Source of the DNA: Phenylobacterium sp.
GTDB lineage: Bacteria > Pseudomonadota > Alphaproteobacteria > Caulobacterales > Caulobacteraceae
DNA: 53,877 nucleotides
Reading direction: 5' to 3'
Assembly (NCBI RefSeq): GCF_016793285.1
Contig: NZ_JAEUMO010000074.1
Coordinates: 1-53,877, forward strand
Position 1 is the first letter of the stretch; every line of letters starts with the position of its first letter. A program made the position numbers and the translations under genes. A model generated the notes under the pieces. That model had not been told where the DNA came from. It did not search any database and saw nothing but the letters and a program-made list of their open reading frames with translations. Positions 7,577-16,233 of this stretch are shown in pieces.

Positions 7577-8257
7577 TCAGCCGCCGCCCAGCCGCGCGGT
7601 GCGTTCCAGCGTGAGATCCGCCGCGTAGAGATAGCGCAGGCGCCACTCCTGCCGCGAGTTCAGGCGGGGCTTGGGCGACCCGGTGCGATTGAGTTCCGGC
7701 AGCGGAGACGCCCAGGGCGCCATAGTCCGCAGCGCGGCTTTCAGATCCGGCAGCGCCACGAGCCGATCGACCGCGATCGCACCCTGGCGGTCGGTGATGT
7801 ACCAGGCCTGCGGCCGGAAGATGTGGTCGACCCCGTAAGGCCAGTCCGCGGCCTCCAGGTGGTCCAGGGCCTCGTCCACGTCGCGGAACGCGGCATAGAT
7901 CGACCGGAAGGGTTCGGAGACGCGGTTGTCGCGGCTGCCGGCGGCGCGGGCGTAGGCGTAGGCCGACCGGAAGCGGTCGATCGGATCGCGCACGACGGCG
8001 AGGCTGGGGACGCCCTTCGTCAGTTCGAGGGCGACGGCGCGGTAGTAGCGGATGGTGGCGTGCTGCACCTGCTCGCCGTAGAGCGCGTGGCTGACCGCCA
8101 TCCCCGCCGCCTTCGGCACATGGATGAACAGGAGACCCCGGCCCCGGAACAGATCCAGGCGCCGGCTGCGCCGCGGCCCCAGCGGCGGACGCAGGCCCAT
8201 GTCGCAGAGCCGCTCCGCGACGTCGCCGTTCAGTTGCACGCCGAGGGCGCGCTTCAC
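7577..8257 (-). CDS. Sulfotransferase family (carbohydrate type) protein
   Basis: 226 residues. The 5'-phosphosulfate loop of PAPS-dependent sulfotransferases is seen as LLFIHVPKAAGMAVSHALYG (about residues 42-61), and the 3'-phosphate motif as VVRDPIDRFRSAYAYAR (about 88-104). This pattern belongs to the sulfotransferase-2 / chondroitin-type family, which sulfates sugars. Its sequence is unlike the two TPR-sulfotransferases at 14.4-18.0 kb. It lies 35 bases downstream of a GT-B glycosyltransferase-like gene on the same strand, so modification of a surface glycan or glycolipid is plausible. The exact start is uncertain. Confidence 0.78.
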   Translation of the reverse strand: MKRALGVQLNGDVAERLCDMGLRPPLGPRRSRRLDLFRGRGLLFIHVPKAAGMAVSHALYGEQVQHATIRYYRAVALELTKGVPSLAVVRDPIDRFRSAYAYARAAGSRDNRVSEPFRSIYAAFRDVDEALDHLEAADWPYGVDHIFRPQAWYITDRQGAIAVDRLVALPDLKAALRTMAPWASPLPELNRTGSPKPRLNSRQEWRLRYLYAADLTLERTARLGGG

Positions 8258-8292
8258 CAGCTCCCGCCCGGCCGTCCGGCGGTGCAGGAGCG

Positions 8293-9477
8293 TCAGGGGA
8301 CCGGCTCGCGTCGGAAGGCCGGCGACAGCGGCGGATGGCTCGGCGAGGGGCGACGCGAGCGCTTCGCCTGGACGATGGCGTCGACCACGGCTTCAGCGGC
8401 GCGTTCGGAGCACGGGCGCTGTTCCAGAGCGAAGGTGTGGGCGAAAGCCGCCTGCTGCCGGGCGCGATGGTCCGGGAACGTCCGCAGCGCGTGGTCCACC
8501 AGCGCCAGCACGTCGTCCCCGTGGCGGCCGACCGGCCCCAGGCGCACATGGGCCGCGTTCGGATCGCCGGGGTCGAGCCCCTGGCCGGCATCCAGGAAGG
8601 CGCACGGCCGCGGCGTCTCGATGAACTCGTAGACCTGGCTGCTCACGTCGCCGAGGTAGACGTCCGCGGCGCGCGGATAGGTCATGTCGCAGCTCCGCGC
8701 GCTGCCCAGGTCGACGTGGACGTTCGGCAGGCCGGCGAACGGTGCGACCTGCGCCGCCAGCCCGCGGACGCGCTGGGCCAGCCGCAGGTGCGGCGCGAAG
8801 ATGAGGTTGAAGCGGGTCTGGTGCGCGAAGGCATGCAGTACGTCGAGCCCGCAGCGGTCCCACGACCCCAGTTCGGGATCGAAGTGCGGGTTGTAGAGGA
8901 CGGTCGGACGGGGCTCGGCGAAGAGCGCCGGCCGGCCAGCCCCGCCCGCCCCCGCGGCCTCGAACTTCGGGTAGCCCACGACGCGGTAGCGCCCAGGCCG
9001 GATCAGCCGCTCGCGCAGCATCCGGTCTTCCTGCTTCGCACCCGCGACGAGCGCGTAGTCGAACTGCGCGATACGCGCCTCGTAGCCGACCGCGCGGTCG
9101 CCGGCGCCGTGGTCGGAGTGGATCATCAGCGGCCGGCGCACGCCGATCCGCTTCAGGAACAGGGACGTGCGTTCGGGCGCCACCAGGGCGTCGCATCCCG
9201 CGAGGAAAGGCGCGGCCGCGGCGAGCATGAGCCGCTTCGGCGGATGGCCGGCCTCTCCGACCAGCCCGTCCAGCGGCCTCGGCCATAACGCCCGGAAGCT
9301 GAGGCGCCGCGCGCCCAGCCGCTCGCACAGCGCCCTGGCGGCGCCGAGCGACGACGAGCGGGCCACCGCGACGTGGACATCGACGTCGCCCCTGCGGCTG
9401 AGCGCGGCCGCAATCGGCAGCACATGCAGGGCCTGGTGCCACTGGGCGATGTTCAGCAGACAGACGGTATGCAGCAC
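8293..9477 (-). CDS. GT-B-fold glycosyltransferase / CDP-glycerol glycerophosphotransferase-like protein
   Basis: 394 residues without signal peptide or clear membrane segments. The N-terminal half (LNIAQWHQALHVLPIAAAL) and the C-terminal half (VLYNPHFDPE, FNLIFAPHLRL, ADVYLGDVSSQVYEFIETPRPCAFLD) resemble the two Rossmann lobes of the CDP-glycerol:poly(glycerophosphate) transferase family. The segment GDVSSQVYEF corresponds to its donor-phosphate-binding TDYSSV-type motif. Known members build glycerophosphate or related polymers; Gram-negative relatives act in capsule or O-antigen synthesis. It probably forms a two-gene unit with the downstream sulfotransferase. Donor and acceptor are unknown. 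Confidence 0.65.
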   Translation of the reverse strand: MLHTVCLLNIAQWHQALHVLPIAAALSRRGDVDVHVAVARSSSLGAARALCERLGARRLSFRALWPRPLDGLVGEAGHPPKRLMLAAAAPFLAGCDALVAPERTSLFLKRIGVRRPLMIHSDHGAGDRAVGYEARIAQFDYALVAGAKQEDRMLRERLIRPGRYRVVGYPKFEAAGAGGAGRPALFAEPRPTVLYNPHFDPELGSWDRCGLDVLHAFAHQTRFNLIFAPHLRLAQRVRGLAAQVAPFAGLPNVHVDLGSARSCDMTYPRAADVYLGDVSSQVYEFIETPRPCAFLDAGQGLDPGDPNAAHVRLGPVGRHGDDVLALVDHALRTFPDHRARQQAAFAHTFALEQRPCSERAAEAVVDAIVQAKRSRRPSPSHPPLSPAFRREPVP

Positions 9478-9504
9478 GGTCGGAGCACGCCTCGTGAACT
9501 AGTA

Positions 9505-9510
9505 ATTATA
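9505..9510 (-). promoter_or_regulatory. Possible -10 element TATAAT for the glycosyltransferase gene
   Basis: On the minus strand an exact TATAAT lies 28 bases before the ATG at 9477, inside a 60-base AT-rich island (about 9490-9550) that contrasts with the GC-rich surroundings. No good -35 hexamer is seen 16-18 bases further upstream, so the assignment is tentative. The rest of the 220-base spacer up to the ABC gene at 9698 shows no other feature. Confidence 0.35.
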
Positions 9511-9697
9511 AGTTTCATATTAACTGGACTTGGAGCCGCCTTTATTTCAGTTCGGTGTCAGTCGTCCGCGGTTCGCGCCGGGTCAGCACGGCGCCGGAAG
9601 CCCGGCGCCGAGCCGATCCGCATCGGGCGCGCCGAAAGCAGCGCGCAGGACGGCGAACGGGTGTGGCGGCGCGCCAGAGGGCGGCTATGGTCGGCGG

Positions 9698-11503
9698 ATG
9701 ACGACCGGCGCCGTGCTGACCCTCTCGAACCTGACCGTGGATTTCGACACCAACGACGGCGCGGTCCATGCCGTGCGCGGCGTCTCGCTGGAGGTGGCGC
9801 GGGGGGAGACCCTCGGCGTCGTCGGGGAGAGCGGATCGGGCAAGAGCCAGACCTTCATGGCCGTCATGGGCCTGCTGGCCCGGAACGGGCGCGCCTCGGG
9901 CTCGGCGAAGCTGCACGGACAGGAGCTGCTGGGCCTGAAGCCCCGCGAGCTGAACAGGGTCCGCGGTTCGAAGATGACCATGATCTTCCAGGACCCCCTG
10001 ACGGCGCTGACGCCGCATGTGCGCATCGGCGAGCAGATCGCCGAACCGCTGCGCCTGCACCTGGGCCTGTCGGCCGGCGAGGCGGACCGGCGCGCCCGCG
10101 AGTGGCTGGAGCGCGTGCGCATCCCCGACGCCGCGCGCCGCCTGCGCCAGTACCCGCACGAACTCTCGGGCGGGATGCGCCAGCGGGTGATGATCGCCGC
10201 GGCCATGGCGCCGGGCCCCGAACTGCTGATCGCGGACGAGCCGACCACGGCGCTCGACGTCACCGTGCAGGCCGAGATTCTCGACCTGATGGCCGAGCTG
10301 CAGCGCGACACCGGCACGGCGCTGGTGCTGATCACCCACGACATGGGCGTCATCGCCCGCCTGGCCGACCGTGTCTGCGTCATGAAGGACGGAGCCTACG
10401 TCGAGGCCGGCCCGGCGGCGCGGATCTTCGCCGAACCGGCGAGCGGCTACACCCGCGCCCTGCTGGCCGCGATCCCGCGCCTCGACCGCGCCGACCGCGG
10501 CGGACGACCCGAGATCGCACCGGTTCCGGAGGGCGCCGAGCCGGTGGTCGAGGGCCGCGACGTCAAGGTCCATTTCCCGATCCGCGAAGGCCTGTTCGGC
10601 GCGGCGAAGATGCTGCGCGCCGTCGACGGCGTGTCGTTCGCGGTCCGCCGCGGCGAGACGCTGGGGGTCGTGGGCGAGAGCGGCTCGGGCAAGTCCACGC
10701 TGGCGCGCGCGGTGCTCAACCTGTGGCCTGCCACGGAGGGCGCCGTCACCCTGCTCGGCCGCGACATCACCCACGCGGACCGCGACGCCATGCGCGCGGC
10801 GCGCAGGGATCTGCAGATCGTCTTCCAAGACCCGTTGGCCAGCCTGGACCCGCGGATGACCATCGGGACCTCGATCGCCGAGCCGCTGACGGCGTTCCGA
10901 TCCGACCTCTCCCCCGCCGCGCGCGAGGACGAGGCCCGCGCGATGATGCGCAGGGTCGAGCTCGATCCCGGGCTCATCAACCGCTACCCGCACGAACTCT
11001 CTGGCGGCCAGAACCAGCGCGTCGGCATCGCCCGCGCCATGATCCTGAAGCCCCGCCTGGTCATCTGCGACGAGGCCGTCTCGGCCCTCGACGTCGGCGT
11101 CCGCGCCCAGATCATCGACCTGCTGATCCAGCTCCAGAAGGATATGGGGCTCTCGATGATCTTCATCAGCCACGACCTGGCCGTCGTGCGCGAGATCAGC
11201 CACCGGGTGCTGGTGCTCTACCTCGGCCGCGTCATGGAGGTCGCCGACCGCGACCGCATCTGGCAGGCGCCGCAGCACCCCTACACCAAGGCGCTGCTCT
11301 CCGCCGCGCCCATCCCCGATCCCGCGGTCGAGCGAACCCGCCGACGCCTGCGCATCCCCGGCGACCCGCCCAGCCCGCTGGATCCGCGCGCCGCCTTCCG
11401 CTTCGCCCCCTCGCGCCTGCCCGTCGACGGCTCCACGCCCGTCCTGCCGCCGGCGCTCAGGGAGGTCGAGCCAGGGCATCTCGTCGCGGAGTTCGACAGC
11501 TAG
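9698..11503 (+). CDS. Fused dipeptide/oligopeptide ABC transporter ATP-binding protein (DppD-DppF type)
   Basis: 601 residues with two nucleotide-binding domains in one chain, as in GsiA/YejF. NBD1 has Walker A GESGSGKS (about 43-50), signature LSGGMRQRV and Walker [16 protein letters not shown]2 has Walker [10 protein letters not shown] (about 325-333), signature [10 protein letters not shown] and Walker [13 protein letters not shown], in which Val replaces the usual Pro/Thr of the D-E-P/A-T motif. An oligopeptide-family C-terminal extension follows NBD2. The ATG at 9698 begins directly with the NBD. It would energise DppB/DppC-type permeases; genes for such a pair lie 13 kb away (23.2-25.2 kb) and have no ATPase of their own, so they are the likely partners. 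Confidence 0.92.
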   Translation: MTTGAVLTLSNLTVDFDTNDGAVHAVRGVSLEVARGETLGVVGESGSGKSQTFMAVMGLLARNGRASGSAKLHGQELLGLKPRELNRVRGSKMTMIFQDPLTALTPHVRIGEQIAEPLRLHLGLSAGEADRRAREWLERVRIPDAARRLRQYPHELSGGMRQRVMIAAAMAPGPELLIADEPTTALDVTVQAEILDLMAELQRDTGTALVLITHDMGVIARLADRVCVMKDGAYVEAGPAARIFAEPASGYTRALLAAIPRLDRADRGGRPEIAPVPEGAEPVVEGRDVKVHFPIREGLFGAAKMLRAVDGVSFAVRRGETLGVVGESGSGKSTLARAVLNLWPATEGAVTLLGRDITHADRDAMRAARRDLQIVFQDPLASLDPRMTIGTSIAEPLTAFRSDLSPAAREDEARAMMRRVELDPGLINRYPHELSGGQNQRVGIARAMILKPRLVICDEAVSALDVGVRAQIIDLLIQLQKDMGLSMIFISHDLAVVREISHRVLVLYLGRVMEVADRDRIWQAPQHPYTKALLSAAPIPDPAVERTRRRLRIPGDPPSPLDPRAAFRFAPSRLPVDGSTPVLPPALREVEPGHLVAEFDS

Positions 11504-11586
11504 GGTCGCGCCGCTTCCGCGCCGTCCCAATGTGTGCGACAGCCCACGCGGGGCGCGGGCGCACGGTTGCGACACTAGGGCTTGAG

Positions 11587-13362
11587 ATGAAGCAGTTCCT
11601 GATCACGGCCGCAGGGGTCTTCGCGGGCCTGGTGATCTTCCTCGTGGGCGTCCCGATCGTGCTGATCGGCATGGCGCTGAACAGCGCCGCCCCCGCGCCG
11701 ATTCCCGGCAAGACCGTGCTCGAACTCGACCTGCGCCAGCCGCTCACCGACCAGGCGCCGCACAACCCGCTCTGGGGTATCGGGCGCAACTCGACCTCGG
11801 TGATGTCGATCATCGAGACCCTGCGCCGCGCCGAGGGCGACGACCGCGTGAAGGGCCTCCTGGTCCGCCTACCCGAGAGCGGCGTCGAGCCGGGCATGGC
11901 CGACGAGATCCGCCTGGCCCTGGCCCACTTCCGCGCCTCGGGCAAGCCCGTCTACGCCCACAGCCAGGGCATCTATCCCGCGGGCATCGTGACCACGACC
12001 TACATGCTGGGCCGCGCGTCCGACCAGTTCTGGATGCAGCCGGGGGCCTCGCTGCAGGTGACGGGGATCGCCACCGAGGAGATCTTCTTCAAGCGCTTCT
12101 TCGACAAGTACGGCGTCACCCCCCAGTACGAGCAGCGCTACGAGTACAAGAACGCCGTCAACGGCTACCTCTATTCCGACTTCACGCCCGCCCACCGGCA
12201 GTCGACACTGTCGTGGATGGGCTCGGTCTACGCCTCGAACCTGGCGTTTGCGGCCGCCGACCGGAAGGCCGATCCGGCCGCCCTGAAGCGGACGCTGGAG
12301 GCCGGGCCCTACATCGCCGGCGACGCGCTTCGCCTGAAGCTGATCGACCGCATCGGCCAGGTGCGGGAGGCCGAGCAGGCGCTCCTCGACAAGGCCGGGG
12401 ACGGCGCCCGCGCGGTCGACTTCGACGACTACGTCGACGACCGCAAGTCGGGCAAGCCGATGGGCGACTCGATCGCGCTGATCGAGGCCGAGGGCCCGAT
12501 CGTGACCGGCAAGGACCAGGGCTCGAACCCGTTCACCCGCGGCTCGACCATCTATTCCGACGACCTGGCCGAGGCCATCGTGCGCGCCGGCAAGGCGGAC
12601 TCGGTCAAGGCCATCGTCCTGCGCGTCAACTCGCCGGGCGGCGCCGACACCGCGTCCGAGCAGATCCTGGACGCCGTCCGCTTCGCCAAGTCCAAGGGCA
12701 AGCCCGTCGTGGTCTCGATGAGCACCTACGGCGCCTCGGGCGGTTACTGGATCGCCTCGGAGGCTTCCGCCATCGTCGCCCAGCCCACCACGCTCACGGG
12801 CTCCATCGGCGTGTTCGGCGGCAAGTTCGCCGTGGGCGACGCGGCGTCGCGGTTCGGGGTCGATCTGCGGCCGGTCGGCGTAGGCGGCGACTACGCCGGG
12901 GCCTTCGGCCTGGGCCAGCCGTTCACGCCGGCGCAGCGCGCGGCGTTCGCCGGCTGGATGGACCGCATCTACGGCGAGTTCGTCGTCCGGGTAGCGGAAG
13001 GCCGCAAGCTCTCGCCGGACCGCGTGCGCGAGATCGCCAAGGGCCGCGTCTGGACCGGCGCGCAGGCCAAGGGCCTAGGCTTGGTCGACGAGGTGGGCGG
13101 CTTCTACCAGGCGATCGACAAGGCCAAGCAGCTCGCGGACCTCAAGGGCGACGTGCCGATCCGCCGCATGACGCCGACCGAAGGCACGTTCGAGGCCCTG
13201 CAGAACGTGCTGGGGGTCTCGGCCCAGTCGGCGCGCACCCTGGCCGCGGCGGCCTGGATCTTCGGCGACCCGCGCGCCCAGGGCATCCTGGACCGCGTCG
13301 CCGAAGCGAAGCTGCGCGGCGAAGGCCACGGGACCGTGCTCGCCCCCATGCCCATCCGCTAG
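11587..13362 (+). CDS. sppA: Signal peptide peptidase SppA, 67K type
   Basis: 591 residues with one N-terminal membrane anchor (about 5-30) and two tandem S49 peptidase domains, as in E. coli SppA. The catalytic dyad is visible: Lys188 in YEYKNAVNG of the first domain and Ser384 in [13 protein letters not shown] of the second. Long-form SppA degrades cleaved signal peptides in the inner membrane with its active site facing the periplasm. The ATG at 11587 is chosen because the membrane anchor begins at once; the open frame continues upstream without protein character. It follows the ABC ATPase by 83 bases and may be co-transcribed. Confidence 0.93.
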   Translation: MKQFLITAAGVFAGLVIFLVGVPIVLIGMALNSAAPAPIPGKTVLELDLRQPLTDQAPHNPLWGIGRNSTSVMSIIETLRRAEGDDRVKGLLVRLPESGVEPGMADEIRLALAHFRASGKPVYAHSQGIYPAGIVTTTYMLGRASDQFWMQPGASLQVTGIATEEIFFKRFFDKYGVTPQYEQRYEYKNAVNGYLYSDFTPAHRQSTLSWMGSVYASNLAFAAADRKADPAALKRTLEAGPYIAGDALRLKLIDRIGQVREAEQALLDKAGDGARAVDFDDYVDDRKSGKPMGDSIALIEAEGPIVTGKDQGSNPFTRGSTIYSDDLAEAIVRAGKADSVKAIVLRVNSPGGADTASEQILDAVRFAKSKGKPVVVSMSTYGASGGYWIASEASAIVAQPTTLTGSIGVFGGKFAVGDAASRFGVDLRPVGVGGDYAGAFGLGQPFTPAQRAAFAGWMDRIYGEFVVRVAEGRKLSPDRVREIAKGRVWTGAQAKGLGLVDEVGGFYQAIDKAKQLADLKGDVPIRRMTPTEGTFEALQNVLGVSAQSARTLAAAAWIFGDPRAQGILDRVAEAKLRGEGHGTVLAPMPIR

Positions 13363-13364
13363 AG

Positions 13365-13404
13365 CATTCGGCGGCCCGACCTCGGACCAGCCCAGCGCCG
13401 AATG
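13365..13404. terminator. Inverted repeat between convergent sppA and aspartyl protease genes
   Basis: Three bases after the sppA stop, CATTCGGCG (13365-13373) pairs with CGCCGAATG (13396-13404), giving a 9-bp stem with a 22-base loop. A second hairpin, GGTCTG/CAGACC (13404-13421), overlaps the protease stop. There is no T-run, so a classic intrinsic terminator is not shown; it may serve both convergent transcripts or be a dispersed repeat. Confidence 0.4.
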
Positions 13405-13414
13405 GTCTGGCGGG

Positions 13415-14425
13415 TCAGACCGCCGGCCGCCGCCGGAGACGGATGAAGGTCACCTCGCGGCGGCCGAAGTCGAGGGTGATCTCCTCGAAATGCCGCAGGA
13501 CGTCGATGCCCACCAGCATCGCGGGCCGCTCGTTCAGACCCCAGAGGTTGAAGATGTGCAGCGGCGCAAAGGCCGCGCGCACGTTGTCGAGCCCCATCCC
13601 GCCCAGCCGCAACCGCGGCAACACCGCCAGCGTGGCCGGCGAGGTCTGGCCGGTCGCGCTGATCAGCTCGGTCCGGACCATCCGCTCGGCCAGCTCGGGC
13701 CGCAGACGGACCAGGGCGTCTTCCAACGCCTGGTTGCCGCAGGTCACCTGCGAGCCGGAGTCCAGGAACGCCCGCACCGGGATGCCGGCGACGTCGGCGT
13801 CGAAGATCACGAGCTGGCCCGATCGGTACTGCGCCGGCACCACGATGCCCTTCGACGGATCGGGGATGCGCGTGTCGATGGCGCGGCCGATCTGCGCGCC
13901 GACGCCGGACGGCCCGATCTCGAAGGTGTTGCCGCGGAAGTTGAGGCGCATGCGCCGGTTCTTGAGCACGTCGACGCCGAGCAGGCCGTCCGCGCCCAGC
14001 GCCGCCTTGGGCAGGGCGGGCAACCGCAGGTTTCTCGACTGCACCTGACCCACGCGCAGCAGCGGCGTCTTCACCAGCGGCGCCGGCTGCGCGCCGGCGA
14101 TCCCATGCACGTCGGCTGTCCCGTCGCTTAGCAGGCCGCACCGCTCGGCGGTCTCGACGCCGATCACCGTGTGGTTGGCGCCGGTGTCGACCACGAAGGC
14201 GAACGGCCCGCGCTTGCCGAGATGCACCGGCACGGTCATCCGCAACGCCTCGTCGAAGGCGGTCTCCAGGCGCGTGCCGGTGGCCGCCTGCGCCTCGGGC
14301 TGCTGGGCGGCGAGGTTGATCGAGAAGACCGGTTCGCGCCGCGGGGACCCCGCGCACGCCGCCGCGAAGCCGCCCAGGCTCAGCGCCATCGCGCCCTGGA
14401 CCGCACCGCGGCGCGAGAGGGTCAT
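13415..14425 (-). CDS. Two-lobed retropepsin-like aspartyl protease with lipoprotein/Tat-like signal
   Basis: 336 residues. The N-terminus (SRRGAVQGAMALSLGGFAAAC) has a twin-arginine-like start, a hydrophobic core and a lipobox-like AAC with Cys24, indicating export and possible lipidation. Two aspartyl-protease signatures are present in one chain, each with its own downstream hydrophobic-Gly-x-Asp motif: VVDTGANHTVIG (Asp80) with LLGVDVL, and FLDSGSQVTCG (Asp222) with LVGIDVL. So it could act as a pseudo-dimer, like pepsin, instead of a homodimeric retropepsin. The start at 14425 overlaps the stop of the upstream TPR-sulfotransferase gene as ATGA, indicating coupled translation. The substrate is unknown. 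Confidence 0.85.
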   Translation of the reverse strand: MTLSRRGAVQGAMALSLGGFAAACAGSPRREPVFSINLAAQQPEAQAATGTRLETAFDEALRMTVPVHLGKRGPFAFVVDTGANHTVIGVETAERCGLLSDGTADVHGIAGAQPAPLVKTPLLRVGQVQSRNLRLPALPKAALGADGLLGVDVLKNRRMRLNFRGNTFEIGPSGVGAQIGRAIDTRIPDPSKGIVVPAQYRSGQLVIFDADVAGIPVRAFLDSGSQVTCGNQALEDALVRLRPELAERMVRTELISATGQTSPATLAVLPRLRLGGMGLDNVRAAFAPLHIFNLWGLNERPAMLVGIDVLRHFEEITLDFGRREVTFIRLRRRPAV

Positions 14426-16143
14426 TCGCTCGGGTAGCCGAAGGATTCGACCCACGGCTTCAACTGCGGCTGCACGGCCGCGAGTTCGGTAGCGTAGCGC
14501 CGCCAAGCGCCAACGCCCTCTGCCGAGAGCCCGCGGCTGAGCTGGGCGCCGCTGGGCGTCGCGACCGCGCGGTCGCGGGCCCTGTCGGCGAAGTTCCGCA
14601 TCTCATCGGCCCAATCGAGGCCGAGGAAGGCGCAGATCTCGCGCACGGCCGGCTCGAAGTCTTCGACGAGCGACTCGTGGCGGACCACATGGGTGCGGGC
14701 GGCCATCGGCCCCTCGAGGCGATCGGCGAGCTTCATGGCGGCATCGTAGTGCCCGGCCGCGCCGGGAAGTGTCAGCAACTGGTAGGCTGACCCGCTCATC
14801 GTGAACCGGCGACGGAAGCACGACAGCACCACGTCGCGCGGGTCGCGGCGGGCGAACAGGATCCTGGCGTCGGGGAACAGCTTGAGGATCAGCGGCAGGC
14901 GGAAGGTGTTCAGCGGGTGCTTGTCGACGAACACCTTGCCCGCGGGGTTCGCGCCCTCGGCCTTCACCCGAGCCCAGTAGGCCTCGCGCAGGGGGGCCAG
15001 TTCGGCCTCGCCGGCCCTGGCCAGCCGGATCAGGTCCTGCGGCTGGCTCAGGAACGCGCGCTGCGCTTCCTCCAGCGTCTCGCGCTCCTCCAGGGCCTCC
15101 ACGTCGGGATGGCTGGCCAGCACCTGCTCCAGCAGCGTCGTGCCCGAGCGCGGGAAACCCAGCAGGAAGACATGCGCCTTCGGCGCGTCGTCGCGCACGG
15201 CCCCGCCGCCGGACGTCCAGCTATCGGGCGCGATGTTGTCGAGTTCCGCGATCATGGCGCGGGCGAAGTCGAGCGCACTCGTCCGCTGTCCGTAGACCGG
15301 GGCATAGGCGCGCCAGAGCTCCATGTTGCAGGCGGTGTAGGCGGCGAACGCCTCGGCCGGCAGGTTCATCGTGTCCAGCACGTCGCCCAGCAGGCCCTGC
15401 GCCAGCGCCCGCTGCACGGGCGTCACCCGCTCGTCGGCGATCAGCAGGTCCAGCCGCTGCTTGGCGCGCTCGCCGGCGCCTTCAGCCGCGTCGGCCGCCG
15501 CCAGCACCATCACCGCGTCCGGGAAGTTGGGCTGGGCGTCCAGCACGTCCTCGGCCAGCGGCCGCGCCTCGGCGTGCGCGCCCCTGCGGCTGAGCAGATT
15601 GGCGAGACCCTGCACGGCGCCCAGGTTCTCCGGCTGGAGTTCCTCGGCGCGGCGGTAGGCGGCCTCGGCCTCCTTGAGCCGCCCCAGCGATTCCAGCGCC
15701 GCGCCGCGCGCGCAGTGCGCGCCAGCAAACTCGGGGGCCATCGCGCACACGCCCTCGAACACCGACAGCGCCTCGCGGTAGCGCTCGATGCGGGTGAGCA
15801 CGAGACCCAGCGCATTGCGCGCGCCGATATCGTTCGGCGCGATCTCGACGGCGCGGCCCAGGGCCCGCAGGGCGTCGTCGAAGCGCCCCTCCTGCTCGCA
15901 CTTCAACGCGACGAGGTTCAGCAGCATCGGATGCTCGAGCCCGCCTTGCAGCGCCTCCTCGGCCATGGCTCCGGCGCGCGCGAAGTCACGGCTCTGGGCG
16001 ACGGACTGGATGGCCTGCAGCGTCCGCCGGTCGGCCTCGGCGTCACGCACGCCGGACGGCGCCGGAGCCGCCTGCGCGGGCTTCGCGGCGGGCGTGTAGC
16101 CGCCCACCTTCACCTTGATCTGTCCGACCTTCCACTCGCTCAA
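14422..16143 (-). CDS. Tetratricopeptide-repeat sulfotransferase (second of tandem pair)
   Basis: 573 residues, cytoplasmic. The N-terminal half (about 35-260) is TPR-like helical repeats (for example ALGRAVEIAPNDIGARNALG). The C-terminal half is a PAPS-dependent sulfotransferase: 5'-PSB loop VFLLGFPRSGTTLLEQVLAS (about 328-347) and 3'-PB motif FARRDPRDVVLSCF (about 434-447). Proteins of this build are common in Caulobacteraceae and sphingomonads near TonB receptors, but their substrates are unproven. Its opening MSEWKVGQIKVKVGG matches the paralogue 90 bases upstream (MSNWSSGKFTVRVGG). It is coupled by ATGA to the aspartyl protease gene. Transfer of sulfate to a peptide or sugar is the general expectation. 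Confidence 0.9.
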   Translation of the reverse strand: MSEWKVGQIKVKVGGYTPAAKPAQAAPAPSGVRDAEADRRTLQAIQSVAQSRDFARAGAMAEEALQGGLEHPMLLNLVALKCEQEGRFDDALRALGRAVEIAPNDIGARNALGLVLTRIERYREALSVFEGVCAMAPEFAGAHCARGAALESLGRLKEAEAAYRRAEELQPENLGAVQGLANLLSRRGAHAEARPLAEDVLDAQPNFPDAVMVLAAADAAEGAGERAKQRLDLLIADERVTPVQRALAQGLLGDVLDTMNLPAEAFAAYTACNMELWRAYAPVYGQRTSALDFARAMIAELDNIAPDSWTSGGGAVRDDAPKAHVFLLGFPRSGTTLLEQVLASHPDVEALEERETLEEAQRAFLSQPQDLIRLARAGEAELAPLREAYWARVKAEGANPAGKVFVDKHPLNTFRLPLILKLFPDARILFARRDPRDVVLSCFRRRFTMSGSAYQLLTLPGAAGHYDAAMKLADRLEGPMAARTHVVRHESLVEDFEPAVREICAFLGLDWADEMRNFADRARDRAVATPSGAQLSRGLSAEGVGAWRRYATELAAVQPQLKPWVESFGYPSE

Positions 16144-16233
16144 CGCCGTATTCCCCAGACTGCAGTCACGCGGCGTCAGCCTAGCAGGATGCGGGCCACA
16201 AGGCGCGCCTCAGAGTGCAACCTTCCGGCGTGT

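Noticed and set aside
9373-11586. Upstream in-frame extension of sppA giving a 1329-residue protein
   Set aside because: The extension overlaps the ABC ATPase in another frame and shows only shadow composition; SppA begins with its membrane anchor at 11587.
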